64,000 nucleotides of DNA from contig JAKCPI010014256.1 of assembly GCA_023213315.1 (NCBI GenBank), positions 111,916-175,915 of the forward strand, read 5' to 3'. Each line of letters begins with the position of its first letter. Positions within the stretch are counted from its first letter, which is position 1. Under the pieces are notes generated by a model. The model saw only the letters and a program-made list of their open reading frames with translations, was not told the origin of the DNA and searched no databases. A program made the translations under genes and the position numbers. This document shows positions 55,644 to 64,000 of the stretch, piece by piece. This DNA is from Euborellia annulipes (taxonomy: Eukaryota; Arthropoda; Insecta; Dermaptera; Anisolabididae).

Positions 55644-56408
55644 GTGAGCAATTCTTGCTATTCTAATCTGGGGAGTTTATATCATATTTAGCCATTTCGA
55701 ATCAAATAATTACAGAGGATCAAGCTCCCCTATGCGTTTTCTTAAATGATTATTTTTTATAAAAGAAAATGAAAATTTTTATTGGATTTCTTTTCTTCGT
55801 TTGACTACAAAAGATTCCATTAAAAACTTATCATACTTTTTTTAAAAACAATGAACTAATCACACGGGAAACGCACGCGGGTGCATACCCGTGATTGTGA
55901 CCGTCCCCATGGAAAGGCACCAACCAACTCTTGATCGGGATCTTATGCTTTCTGGACAGAACACAGCCTGCTGAGTAAGCCGGCATTTTTAGAATTTTTT
56001 ATCATTTTTTGTTTGAATTTTCAAAATATTGGTTATGAAAAAGCTAGTTTAGAGAAAAATGAGTTTAGAGTTGTTTGGTCCCTTTTCTCTTATCTCACCT
56101 TTGTCTTGTTTTTTAAATTTTTTTATATAAAATACATCGATTCTGATGATTAGACTATTTCATCATACGAGTATGATGAAGAATCAGAGAATCGGAATCA
56201 GTAAAAAAAAAAAAAAATAGATCTACTCTCCTGAAATTTCGCCCAGTGAAGGTTTGGTTCCTTTTCATGTGGATGGTCACAATTTTATTTGACATTAAAA
56301 TAATAAAAAATTTTATTTCTTGCACTATATATAAATAATTTTAATTCTCTTATTTGATAATTATATAGAGATTATATGAGATAACAAAATTGGGAGATAA
56401 GTTCGTGG
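55644..56408. other. Unassigned stretch
   Basis: Mixed AT-rich DNA. A piece near 55740-55860 resembles the stretch at 30700-30830 (GAAAATTTTTATTGG-like and AACAATGAA words), perhaps a repeat. Confidence 0.3.
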
Positions 56409-56492
56409 TTGAGCCCCTTGGAGTCGAACCAGGACCTCCACGCTTTCGCGGCGGAAGGACTGCCCTTACCCCTGGTCGCGGGCCCAATAAAC
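56409..56492 (-). repeat. tRNA-like sequence, probably a SINE head or tRNA relic
   Basis: The minus strand has GGGCCCG and GGGGCTC acceptor-like ends and CCTGGTTCGACTCCAAGG as a T-arm/B box. Six of seven acceptor pairs form, but the D and anticodon arms are irregular. Not called a functional tRNA. Confidence 0.35.
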
Positions 56493-56591
56493 TCTCGCAT
56501 CCGCCCGCCTATTATACTAATGAAATTAAAGTTTCATTATCATAACATTTTTTCCGTGTCAATGAAATTTTATTTTCATACCTTCTTACAC

Positions 56592-56705
56592 AACTTTCTC
56601 TTACCATTCAGAAAGAGAAAGTTGTGTTCTGTGCTTGTCATCAGATTTTTCGTGTCGACGTGTATTTAGTTTCCGACAGTACGGTACATTCGAATTTCAA
56701 GATCT
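56592..56705 (-). mobile_element. HP-family end, cut by a SINE-A
   Basis: ACACAACTTTCTCTTACC pairs with GGTAAGAGAAAGT-like sequence in the end hairpin. It then continues GTATTTAGTTTCC as at 24394 and 41360 before a SINE-A starts. Confidence 0.6.
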
Positions 56706-56708
56706 AAA

Positions 56709-56906
56709 TTTTTTTTTTTTTTTTTTTTTAAACATTCACACTTTTTTCTCATTCACACTCACACTCACACACACATTGACACACTCTTTTCGGCAACTCT
56801 GGCCATATAAGACTTTTGACGATAACCCTTATTTGAATATATGTATATGTATTTAGGATCCAGGACCGGCGCGCGCGCTACCAACTACACCAAGCCCGAG
56901 GGCAAG
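56709..56906 (-). repeat. SINE-A with an internal deletion
   Basis: T run, CACAC-rich part, CTTTTCGGCAACTCTGGCC, ATAAGACTTTTGACGATAAC and the A-box end ACACCAAGCCCGAGGGC. The B-box part between them is missing. Confidence 0.7.
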
Positions 56907-57011
56907 ATAGATCTTATCTATTTGAATATTAATCCCGTGCAATTTTTTATCATATTTATTCTCTTTTTTGGCCAACACAAATTTATTTATTTATTTTTCT
57001 TTTTATTTCCA

Positions 57012-57102
57012 GAACGCCTCCGACGCTGCATCGCATGCGTCGTCAGCCCAGATCCCGACCTCAGCGTCATCTCCGTTTGTGTTTCTGCTGATTGCCATTT
57101 GG
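57012..57102 (+). other. Isolated exon-like segment
   Basis: Lies between a TTTCCAG acceptor and a TTTG/GTGAGT donor, GC-richer than its surroundings and open in two frames. One frame gives RRCIACVVSPDPDLSV, loosely like ribosomal protein S6; the other ends in a hydrophobic FVFLLIAIW. No neighbouring exons were found. Weak evidence only. Confidence 0.25.
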
Positions 57103-57413
57103 TGAGTTTATTATTCGCTTTATTTTTTCAGAGGCTTTTTTTTATTTCTTGCCTCTTGTTAGAGATATTTTATCGAAAGAATTCTTCATTATTTCTATAC
57201 TAATTATTAATATTTAAAATTCTATTCTAATTAATTGGGAGTGAGAGAATTTTGGATCTTTGATCAGAGAAAAGTGTTAAATTTTTTATTTATTTTTAAA
57301 CTTCTTCTGTCCTCGCCATTATTAATCCCGCGCTGCGGGGTCGGCGGTTTTATTTATTTTTAAATAAGAAAATTTCCATTGGAGTAAAATAAAAAAAATA
57401 TATATATATATAT

Positions 57414-58163
57414 GTCGTAGACAGATCGTGAAATTAGACAGTTCATGAACTGTCTAGACATTTCATGAACTGCAGCCAGATCGTGTAATGGTCAAACAGT
57501 TACATGATCTGGCTAAAAATTTTAGACAGTTCATGAAATGCAATTGGGCCTTAGACAGATCGTGTAATGCTCGAGAATTACATGAAATGTCTAAATTTTT
57601 TAGGCAGTTCATGAACTGCCTAACAGCAGTTTTGCCGATCGTGTACTGTTTGTAATTTAATGCAAAAAATCTAAAAAAAATTTTATTTTTTCGAAAATCA
57701 AAAAAAGGGCTTCTATAAGTTGTAGACATTTTAAATAGCTTTAATTTAAAAAAAATTGAGGTGATAGCTTCAAATTTGTGGCCGCAATCTCCCAAAATTA
57801 GAACCCCGAGACGCGCACCTTAACTCAAGATTTACAAAGTGAGGAAGATTTGGAAAATTTAGTAATCGATAATAATAATAATATTGAAAAAAAGTGACTT
57901 TTTTCGAGATCTTTATTTGCTTTACAAACAGTACACGATCGGCAAAACTGCTGCTAGGCAGTTCATGAACTGCCTAAAAAATTTAGACATTTCATGTAAT
58001 TCTCGAGCATTACACGATCTGTCTAAGGCCCAATTGCATTTCATGAACTGTCTAAAATTTTTAGCCAGATCATGTAACTGTTTGACCATTACACGATCTG
58101 GCTGCAGTTCATGAAATGTCTAGACAGTTCATGAACTGTCTAATTTCACGATCTGTCTACGAC
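57414..58163. mobile_element. Giant inverted repeat built from an array of small hairpins
   Basis: Arms 57414-57654 and 57923-58163, starting GTCGTAGACAGATCGTG, inserted in a (TA)n run. Each arm is a row of short palindromes: GACAGTTCATGAACTGTC, AGGCAGTTCATGAACTGCCT, an AGCCAGATCGTG/CATGATCTGGCT hairpin and an AGACAGATCGTG/CATGAAATGTCT hairpin. The words TTCATGAA and GATCGTG recur throughout. Confidence 0.75.
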
Positions 58164-58280
58164 ATATATATATATATATAATTTTCTTATTAAATAAAAC
58201 CTTTTCAATGATTTCTAAATATTTTTCAAGGCCTATTCACTTTTTTCTTATCAGGCTGGGGCAGGAGTTTGATTTGTTCT

Positions 58281-58966
58281 AGAGAAGCGAAAAGTTAAAA
58301 AACATTAACATTTGAATCTAAGGCCCCCCCCCCTTGGATCCAAATGTTAATGTGGGGGAGGATTTTGTCCCTTAAAATGCAAAAAAATCATTAAAAATGA
58401 TCGATTTTTTCACAATTTTTTCACTGATTTTCTACATATTCCAGCGGACAGACCCACCTCACCCTTCCTTAAACATCCCTCAACTAAAGAAAAAATATAT
58501 AGGATAAAGCGGGTGGGGTGTGAGCGATTCCGAAGCCCACTCAAGCTCAAACTTTGACAAGAAGTAATTTCTACCCATTTAGATGAAATATGGAAATATT
58601 GAAGGACATAGAAGAATCCGTATATTTAACGTTAAATTTGTAAAGATCAAAAAAATAAATGTTATAGCCTCATATTTGATATTTGACCAGCGAGCAGCTG
58701 TGAATCTTCCATCTTCTTGCAAGGGCTTCGGAATCGCTCACACTCCAGCCACTTTATCTTATATATTTTTTTTTTAGTTGAGGGATGTCTAAGGAAGGGT
58801 GAAGTGGGTCTGTCATCTGGAATATGTAGAAAATCAGTGAAAAAATAGTGGAAAAAAAAAATCGATCATTTTTAATGATTTTTTTGCATTTTAAGCGACA
58901 AAATCCTCCCCCACATCCTCCCCTTGGATCCAAATGTTAATGTTTTTTAACTTTTCACTTCTCTAG
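58281..58966. repeat. Long inverted repeat with TTGGATCCAAATGTTAAT words
   Basis: Arms of about 280 bp from GAAGCGAAAAGTTAAAAAAC to its complement, with a GATCGATTTTTT segment and GATTTTCTACATATTCCAG in each. A relative of one arm lies at 34015-34115. Confidence 0.65.
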
Positions 58967-59169
58967 GCCTTCTGAAGAAATGTTAAGGCTAAAATATTCC
59001 TTTTCATCCCTCCAAGTAGGGGGCTCTGGTACGAGGTGACGGTACGAGGTAGAGGAAAATGGAGGTCATATTTGGATTCAGGAGGTCCATTTGCTTAAGA
59101 ATCTGAAGGAATTATCTCGGGGCCGGAAAAAAAATTTCATTTTGCCGCACAGTGTTATCGAAGGTAAAG

Positions 59170-59870
59170 GTGCTGTGCAACCAGTCACACCAGATTTTTA
59201 CTTTCTCTTACCTATGTATATATGTTATATATATATAGAGAGAAAGTATTGGATTCATGTCAAAAATTCGATGTCGAGATTTTGATGGATCTTCACGTTT
59301 TGAGGTCCCCTGAATCCAAAAAAGTGGTTTTCGCGACATGGTCTGTCTGTGTGTCTGTGTGTGTGTGTGTGTGTGTTCAATTTTAAGCATGAAGGAATTG
59401 AGCTAGGAGTTTGAAATTTTATATTTAAGTTAAACACCTCCCGGGACCGGGAAAATAAACTTTTAATCAAAATCGGCCAAAGAGTACTAGTACTTTACTG
59501 ATTCACTTTTTCAGTTTTTTTCGATTTTCTCAAAATTTGCTCCAACGATTTTGATTAAAATTCAAAAATCAATTATTTTTTAGATGCTCTTTCAAATGTA
59601 TATTCTCGTTTTGCCCTCAAAATTGTTTGAAGCACACTTTACTCTTGTGCTTCATAGGAAAGATAGGAGAAATGATTGTCATGGTTACAAAATATAAATA
59701 TTTTCCCATACTTATAAATTTTACATCTGAATTCAAATATTCCCTACTGCCGGGAACTAAATACATGTCGCCACAAAAAATCTGGTGTGACAAGCACAGT
59801 ACACAACTTTCGATTACCGAAGGTAAGAGAAAGTTGTGTGCTGTGCGCCAGTCACACCAGATTTTTCACT
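59170..59870 (+). mobile_element. HP-family element, long uninterrupted copy
   Basis: Starts at the ACTTTCTCTTACC hairpin (59200-59248) and ends at a hairpin of TCTGGTGTGACAAGCACAG and complement (59789-59865). The 3' half of another end hairpin lies directly before it (59170-59198), so two copies may have been joined head to tail. GT run at 59347-59374. Confidence 0.72.
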
Positions 59871-60224
59871 CTTCGATTGGTTATGTAATGTAGAAATAGT
59901 GGTGTTTTTTCTGAAGGTGGTGGGTTAAAATAGCCATTGAATCAAATAGTTTATATAAAATTCTTTATCATTTAATTTAAAGAACAGATAATTTCTAAAT
60001 ATCTTAATTTTTCTAATAAATTTCTCCCTTTCTTCATCCCTTATCAATTAATAATTTAAACTGTCGAGAGGGATGAATATACTCATCTGTTTTTTTTTTC
60101 TATTAAAATTTTCCATAAAAATCACAAAATTTTCTTTTTAAAAGGCAAGATTTGATAAAATAAAAAAAAAAAAAATTATCAAAAAGAGAAACAAACCCTT
60201 AAGAAAATTGGACAAAAAAGAATT

Positions 60225-60490
60225 TTTTTTTTTTAAAACATTCACACTTTTTTTTCTCATTCACACTCACATTCACACACACATTGATACAGTCTTTTCG
60301 GCAACTTAGGCCATATAAGACTTTGACGATAACCGTTGTAGAGAATATATCTATTGTGGGTTGAGGCATTTCTATTTAAGCCATCTGATATCCAAATGGC
60401 TTAAATAAAATTATCGGACTGCCTGGGTCCGAACCCGCGACGTTTGGTATAGGAGGTAGGCACGCTACTTACTACGCCAAACCCGGGGGC
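60225..60490 (-). repeat. SINE-A with target duplication
   Basis: Flanked by AAAAAAGAATT (60214-60224, 60491-60501). All SINE-A parts are present in minus orientation, including the B box (TCCGAACCCGCGACG on the plus strand). Confidence 0.88.
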
Positions 60491-60501
60491 AAAAAAGAAT
60501 T

Positions 60502-60937
60502 AAACGATTTTAAAAAAATCTAATTGTTAAGTATATGTTATTAATAATATATTCATAGTGCATTTCTATATTAATTGTACTCACTGACACATGCGTGGTA
60601 AAGTCTATCTGTCTGATATAAAACTAGACACATCATTCTATATTCATTCATTCACGCATCACTCAACATATAAATATAAATATATATATATATATCTACC
60701 CAACAACGACGTATTATTATTATTATTATATGAACCCTAAATATATATCCTACACTAATAGTTTTGTTTTTTTGTTATAAAAGAAAGAATCATGTATTGG
60801 CATGGTGATTGTGTTGTTTTGATGTTGTATGTTTTTGTTGTCTTTATATCTTATTTATTAAACAAGCTTATACAATCTATCTTTCTGACTTAATAATTTT
60901 ACAATGCTCTTTGAAATGTATATTCTCATTTTGCCTC
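60502..60937. other. AT-rich stretch
   Basis: (TA)n near 60680-60694 and an ATT run near 60712-60728. Nothing else recognised. Confidence 0.4.
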
Positions 60938-61750
60938 ATCTGGTGTGGCAAGCACAGAACACAACTTTCGAGGTAAGAGAAAGTTGTGTGCTGTGCGCAA
61001 TCACACCAGATTTTTATTATTTATCTCGTCTAAAAGAAAAAAAAAAAACCTATCATATGATTTTTATTATGAAAATTGTATTTTTGTATTTAAAAAGATT
61101 ATTTGGGAAAGGATTACGGGATAAATAAAACAATTATTAAAAAAAAATAAATCTTTATTGAATATTTAAATTATGTTGTTGATAAAAATAATAAATAAAT
61201 ATTTCTTTGTTTCAGAAGGAAAAAAAATTCATCCATGTGCGTCATCATCATCATTATTAAAGAAAGAGGAAATTATTTTTAAAAACAAGAAAGCAAGTCT
61301 CTCATTTGCATCCAGGTCGAGCTAGAAGCCAGTCGATTGAATTCATCTCTCTGCTTCTCTTCCATTGCGATTCTATTGAGTGAGAATAAAACATCACATA
61401 CACTTCATCTCGCTGAAATTAAAAGGTAATTATAATTTGCATATTTGTCTTTCATAAAGGGTTAACTTTTTATTACTTTCTCTTATCTATATATATGTTA
61501 ATATATAGAGAAAGTATTCGATTTCGAGATTTTGATGGATATACACGTTTTTAGGTTCAAGTGGGTGTCGCAAAATGGCCTATCTGTAGGCTATTCAAGT
61601 TATTCAAGAACGAAAAGAGCTTTTTAGCTAGGAGGTTGACATTTTATATTTAAGTTAGGCACCTCCCTGAGACGTGACACGAATCCCTTTATTATTCCCA
61701 AAATTCGCTCCAACGATTTTGATTAAAATTCATAAATCAATTATTGGAAC
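60938..61750. mobile_element. HP-family pieces
   Basis: An end hairpin alone at 60940-61015 (ATCTGGTGTGGCAAGCAC and complement). The opposite end with body lies at 61478-61750 (ACTTTCTCTTATC hairpin, GATTTTGATGGATATACACG, TTAGGCACCTCCC). Between them is AT-rich sequence with a C/T-rich patch near 61310-61375. Confidence 0.55.
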
Positions 61751-61939
61751 AAAGTTCTTTAACGCGGCTTCATCATAAATTATCTGCTTTTCTCGCAGGT
61801 CCGTTAGTGGCGATACTTCCTTTTTAAGGAGATTTTTTCCTCCCCTACTCTCCTTAACACCTCTTCATTAGCAACATCCTTCTCCAAATAACTTCAAAAG
61901 CCTCAATCCTTTTCTTATCTCTCTTCAACAATGTCCACG

Positions 61940-61976
<37 letters not shown>

Positions 61977-62190
61977 ATTCACACTTTTTTCTCATTCACA
62001 CTCACATTCACACACACATTAATACAGTCTTTTCGGCAACTTAGGCCATATAAGACTTTGACGATAACCGTTGTAGAGAATATATCTATTGTGGGTTCAG
62101 GCATTTCTATTTAAGCCATCTGGTATCCAAATGGCTTAAATAAAATCATCGGACTGCCTGGGTGCCGAACCCGCGACGTTTGGTATAGGA

Positions 62191-62925
62191 CAGGGGTGGG
62201 CAAATACTTTTAAGCGCGGGCCAAAATGAAATTTTCAAAATGTCTCCCGGGCCGCAGGACTATACCGCGTACGCTTTCCACACCCGAATGTTTTGGGTGG
62301 AGTTTTTCCCTGCCCAAGAAGTTTTTTTAGGCAAAAACACTCTAAGTATCATTTTAAAGCATTTGGACAAAGAAATTTGACAGTTTTTTTTTTTTTTTTT
62401 TTTTTTTAAAAACATTCACACTTTTTCTCATTCACACTCACACTCACACACACATTCACACTGTCTTTCGGCAGCTCAGGCCATATAAGACATTTACGAT
62501 AACCGTTATTTATGAATTTATATATATTAGGGTCCAGGCATTTTATTTAAGCCATCTGAATTTGACAGTTAATAATAGATAATAGTAATAATAAATTGTC
62601 TTACTTGGGTGTACATGCGAACAATTTTTGCCCAGTAAAATATGTCACGTAATTTTTAAAGAAATATGATCCATTATTTTAAATTAATGGTCATTAAATA
62701 AATCAGTTAATGAAAGATTATAATCGAACAGACCTAGTATGTTGCGTACATAAAAGTAGTGATATGGTTACGGCTCTTCGAAATTATAATACTCTATTAT
62801 TTATATATTTGGTTATTTATACTGTTGATTTCAACAAAATCGCATAAAAGGGATTTTTCAACGGGCCGGATAAAGTAAGCAAAAGGGCCGGATCCGGCCC
62901 GCGGGCCGGCTTTTGCCCACCCCTG
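62191..62925. mobile_element. hAT-type element inserted in the SINE-A
   Basis: Ends CAGGGGTGGGCAAA and TTTGCCCACCCCTG with the exact 8-bp duplication GTATAGGA (62183-62190, 62926-62933). Inner GGGCCGGATCCGGCCC-type palindromes. No transposase gene. Confidence 0.92.
62386..62558 (-). repeat. SINE-A piece inserted in the hAT
   Basis: Flanked by AATTTGACAGTT (62374-62385, 62559-62570), so it is a separate, 5'-truncated insertion. Deepest level of the nest. Confidence 0.85.
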
Positions 62926-63850
62926 GTATAGGAGGTAGGCGCGCTACTTACTACGCCAAACCCGGGGGCAATATCCACGCTTCACAGCACACTCCAAACG
63001 AAACACTTGACCAATCTTATCATCAAACCTAAATCCATTTTGCTGGTCAAAATCCTCTTCTTTCTATTAAATGTCTCCTTTGCCATAGCAATTCTTGTCT
63101 TGATCTCTCTTTCGCTTTTCCAACCTTGCGTTACATACTGTATATATTTCCATCTTTCTATTTGTTGTAACCTCTCTCCGTCCACTACTACACATATTTC
63201 TTTCTGCTCCCCTACCCTCATTACTTTTGTCTTGCCTTTGTAGATTTTCAAACCATTCTCCATTTTCATGCTGCCTAGGTGTTTTAACATCTTCTCCAGT
63301 TCTTTTTCATTCTCTGCGAATAAAAGCATCTCTGCTGACAATATTTCTTCCTCCTATACTTATTCCCTTTTCATTCTCCCAACGTTTTCCTACCATATCC
63401 TCCATATATATATTAAAAAGGGCAGGAGACAGACAACATCCCTGTCTCACTCCTCTTCCTACACTAAACCATTCAGTTTTTCCATTTCCAAATCTTATAT
63501 TTGCTTTCTGTTTCATGTATAGGTTGCCTATTAGTCTTCTCTCTCTCCAATTTACTCCTTTCCTTTCTAGCACCTCCGTGAGCTTTTCCCAGCGCACACA
63601 ATTAAATGCTTTTAATAGGTTAATAAAACAAACACAAAAGTTCTTTCCTTTTTCCAAATACCTCTCTCTCCTACAATTTTTACTACTCCTATAGCGTCCT
63701 AAACCCGTACTGTTCCTCTGCGATGTTTTCTTCCATTATTTTATTTAGCCTTCTTTTTATTATTCTTAATAGTTTGGGAGACTAGGCTGATTGTGCGATG
63801 TTCTTGGCATTTCTTCGTTCCTTGCAACAATAAAATGTTATAATTGACAC

Positions 63851-63902
63851 CTGCTCAGTCTCGAGGAAGGGGGCGATTAGCACCCGAAACGTCGACGAGC
63901 AG
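63851..63902 (+). ncRNA. Decayed hammerhead-like motif at the window end
   Basis: Stem I CTGCTC(A)GTC pairs fully with GACGAGCAG. Stem II GGG/CCC and GAAACGTC are kept, but the core reads TCGAGGA instead of CTGANGA. It probably no longer cleaves. An inverted partner may lie beyond 64,000. Confidence 0.45.
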
Positions 63903-64000
63903 ATTGAAATAAATCTTTTTTTTTTTGTTTCTCGTCAGGTTATAGGGGATGCGAGAGTATATGTTAAGCCTCTATTTAAAGTTAGATTAGAATTTTACTA

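Larger units (their letters stand above)
61943..62969 (-). repeat. SINE-A inserted in the LINE and itself split by a hAT
   Basis: Flanked by AATGTCCACGCTT (61930-61942) and AATATCCACGCTT (62970-62982), one mismatch. A long T run opens it. The head with CTACGCCAAACCCGGGGGC lies after the hAT. Confidence 0.88.
61750..63800 (-). pseudogene. Dead non-LTR retrotransposon (LINE) reverse transcriptase, split by a SINE
   Basis: From 63800 leftwards, frames give EENIAEEQYGFR, then FINLLKAFNCVRWEKL, GVRQGCCLSPALFNIYMEDM and, in another frame, LLFAENEKELEKMLKHLG, the RT fingers, palm and the site of the YADD box. The YADD aspartates are lost and several frameshifts and stops occur. The C-terminal part resumes left of a SINE at about 61750-61930 with WTLLKRDKKRIEAFEVIWRR, a LINE tail motif. 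Order and content fit the Jockey/CR1-like group; the exact clade is open. Confidence 0.8.

Noticed and set aside
56409..56492. Functional tRNA gene
   Set aside because: Acceptor and T arm look tRNA-like, but the D arm and anticodon arm do not fold normally.
57463..58114. Matching frames on both strands ending SCNCLTITRSGCSS
   Set aside because: These come from the inverted hairpin array; the repeated words happen to lack stops.
588..60490. CRISPR-like arrays
   Set aside because: The repeats are dispersed SINEs, MITEs and palindromes in a eukaryotic genome. No regular short repeat-spacer pattern exists.

Overview
The window looks like AT-rich nuclear DNA of an invertebrate metazoan, probably an arthropod or another protostome. 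The genes have many short GT-AG introns, and the single LRRK-type gene has the ankyrin-first layout of invertebrate LRRK. The introns and spacers are full of SINEs, hAT MITEs and inverted repeats. I cannot name the species.

Left part (about 1-14,100): three host genes. On the minus strand are the 5' five exons of LMBRD2, running off the left edge, and just upstream of it the tiny BBSome gene BBIP1. Head-to-head with BBIP1, across about 560 bp, the complete plus-strand INPP5E gene has eight exons and encodes 586 aa ending in a CaaX box. BBIP1 and INPP5E are both ciliary, so the spacer between them may be a shared promoter.

Middle (about 14,100-21,400): intergenic DNA with a hammerhead-ribozyme cluster, nested MITEs, SINE pieces and plain AT-rich sequence.

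21,385-48,984: one complete LRRK-family gene of 38 exons that join in frame to 2,646 aa. The domains are ankyrin repeats, leucine-rich repeats, Roc GTPase, COR, kinase and a C-terminal WD40-like region. Intron 4 alone is about 7.8 kb and is filled with mobile elements.

Right part (48,985-64,000): no gene I can name with confidence. It holds two tandem exon-like units, a 750-bp array of hairpins, hairpin-ended interspersed elements, and a four-level nest in which a SINE piece lies in a hAT, the hAT in a SINE, and the SINE in a dead LINE.

The most striking signal is a scatter of about 20 motifs with the layout of type I hammerhead ribozymes: a CTGANGA core, a GC-rich stem II, GAAACGTC or GAAACGTT, and complementary flanks forming stem I. 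They usually sit as inverted pairs inside long palindromes whose other sequence differs from locus to locus. This fits remnants of Penelope-like elements or retrozymes (inference). No Penelope reverse transcriptase is seen here.
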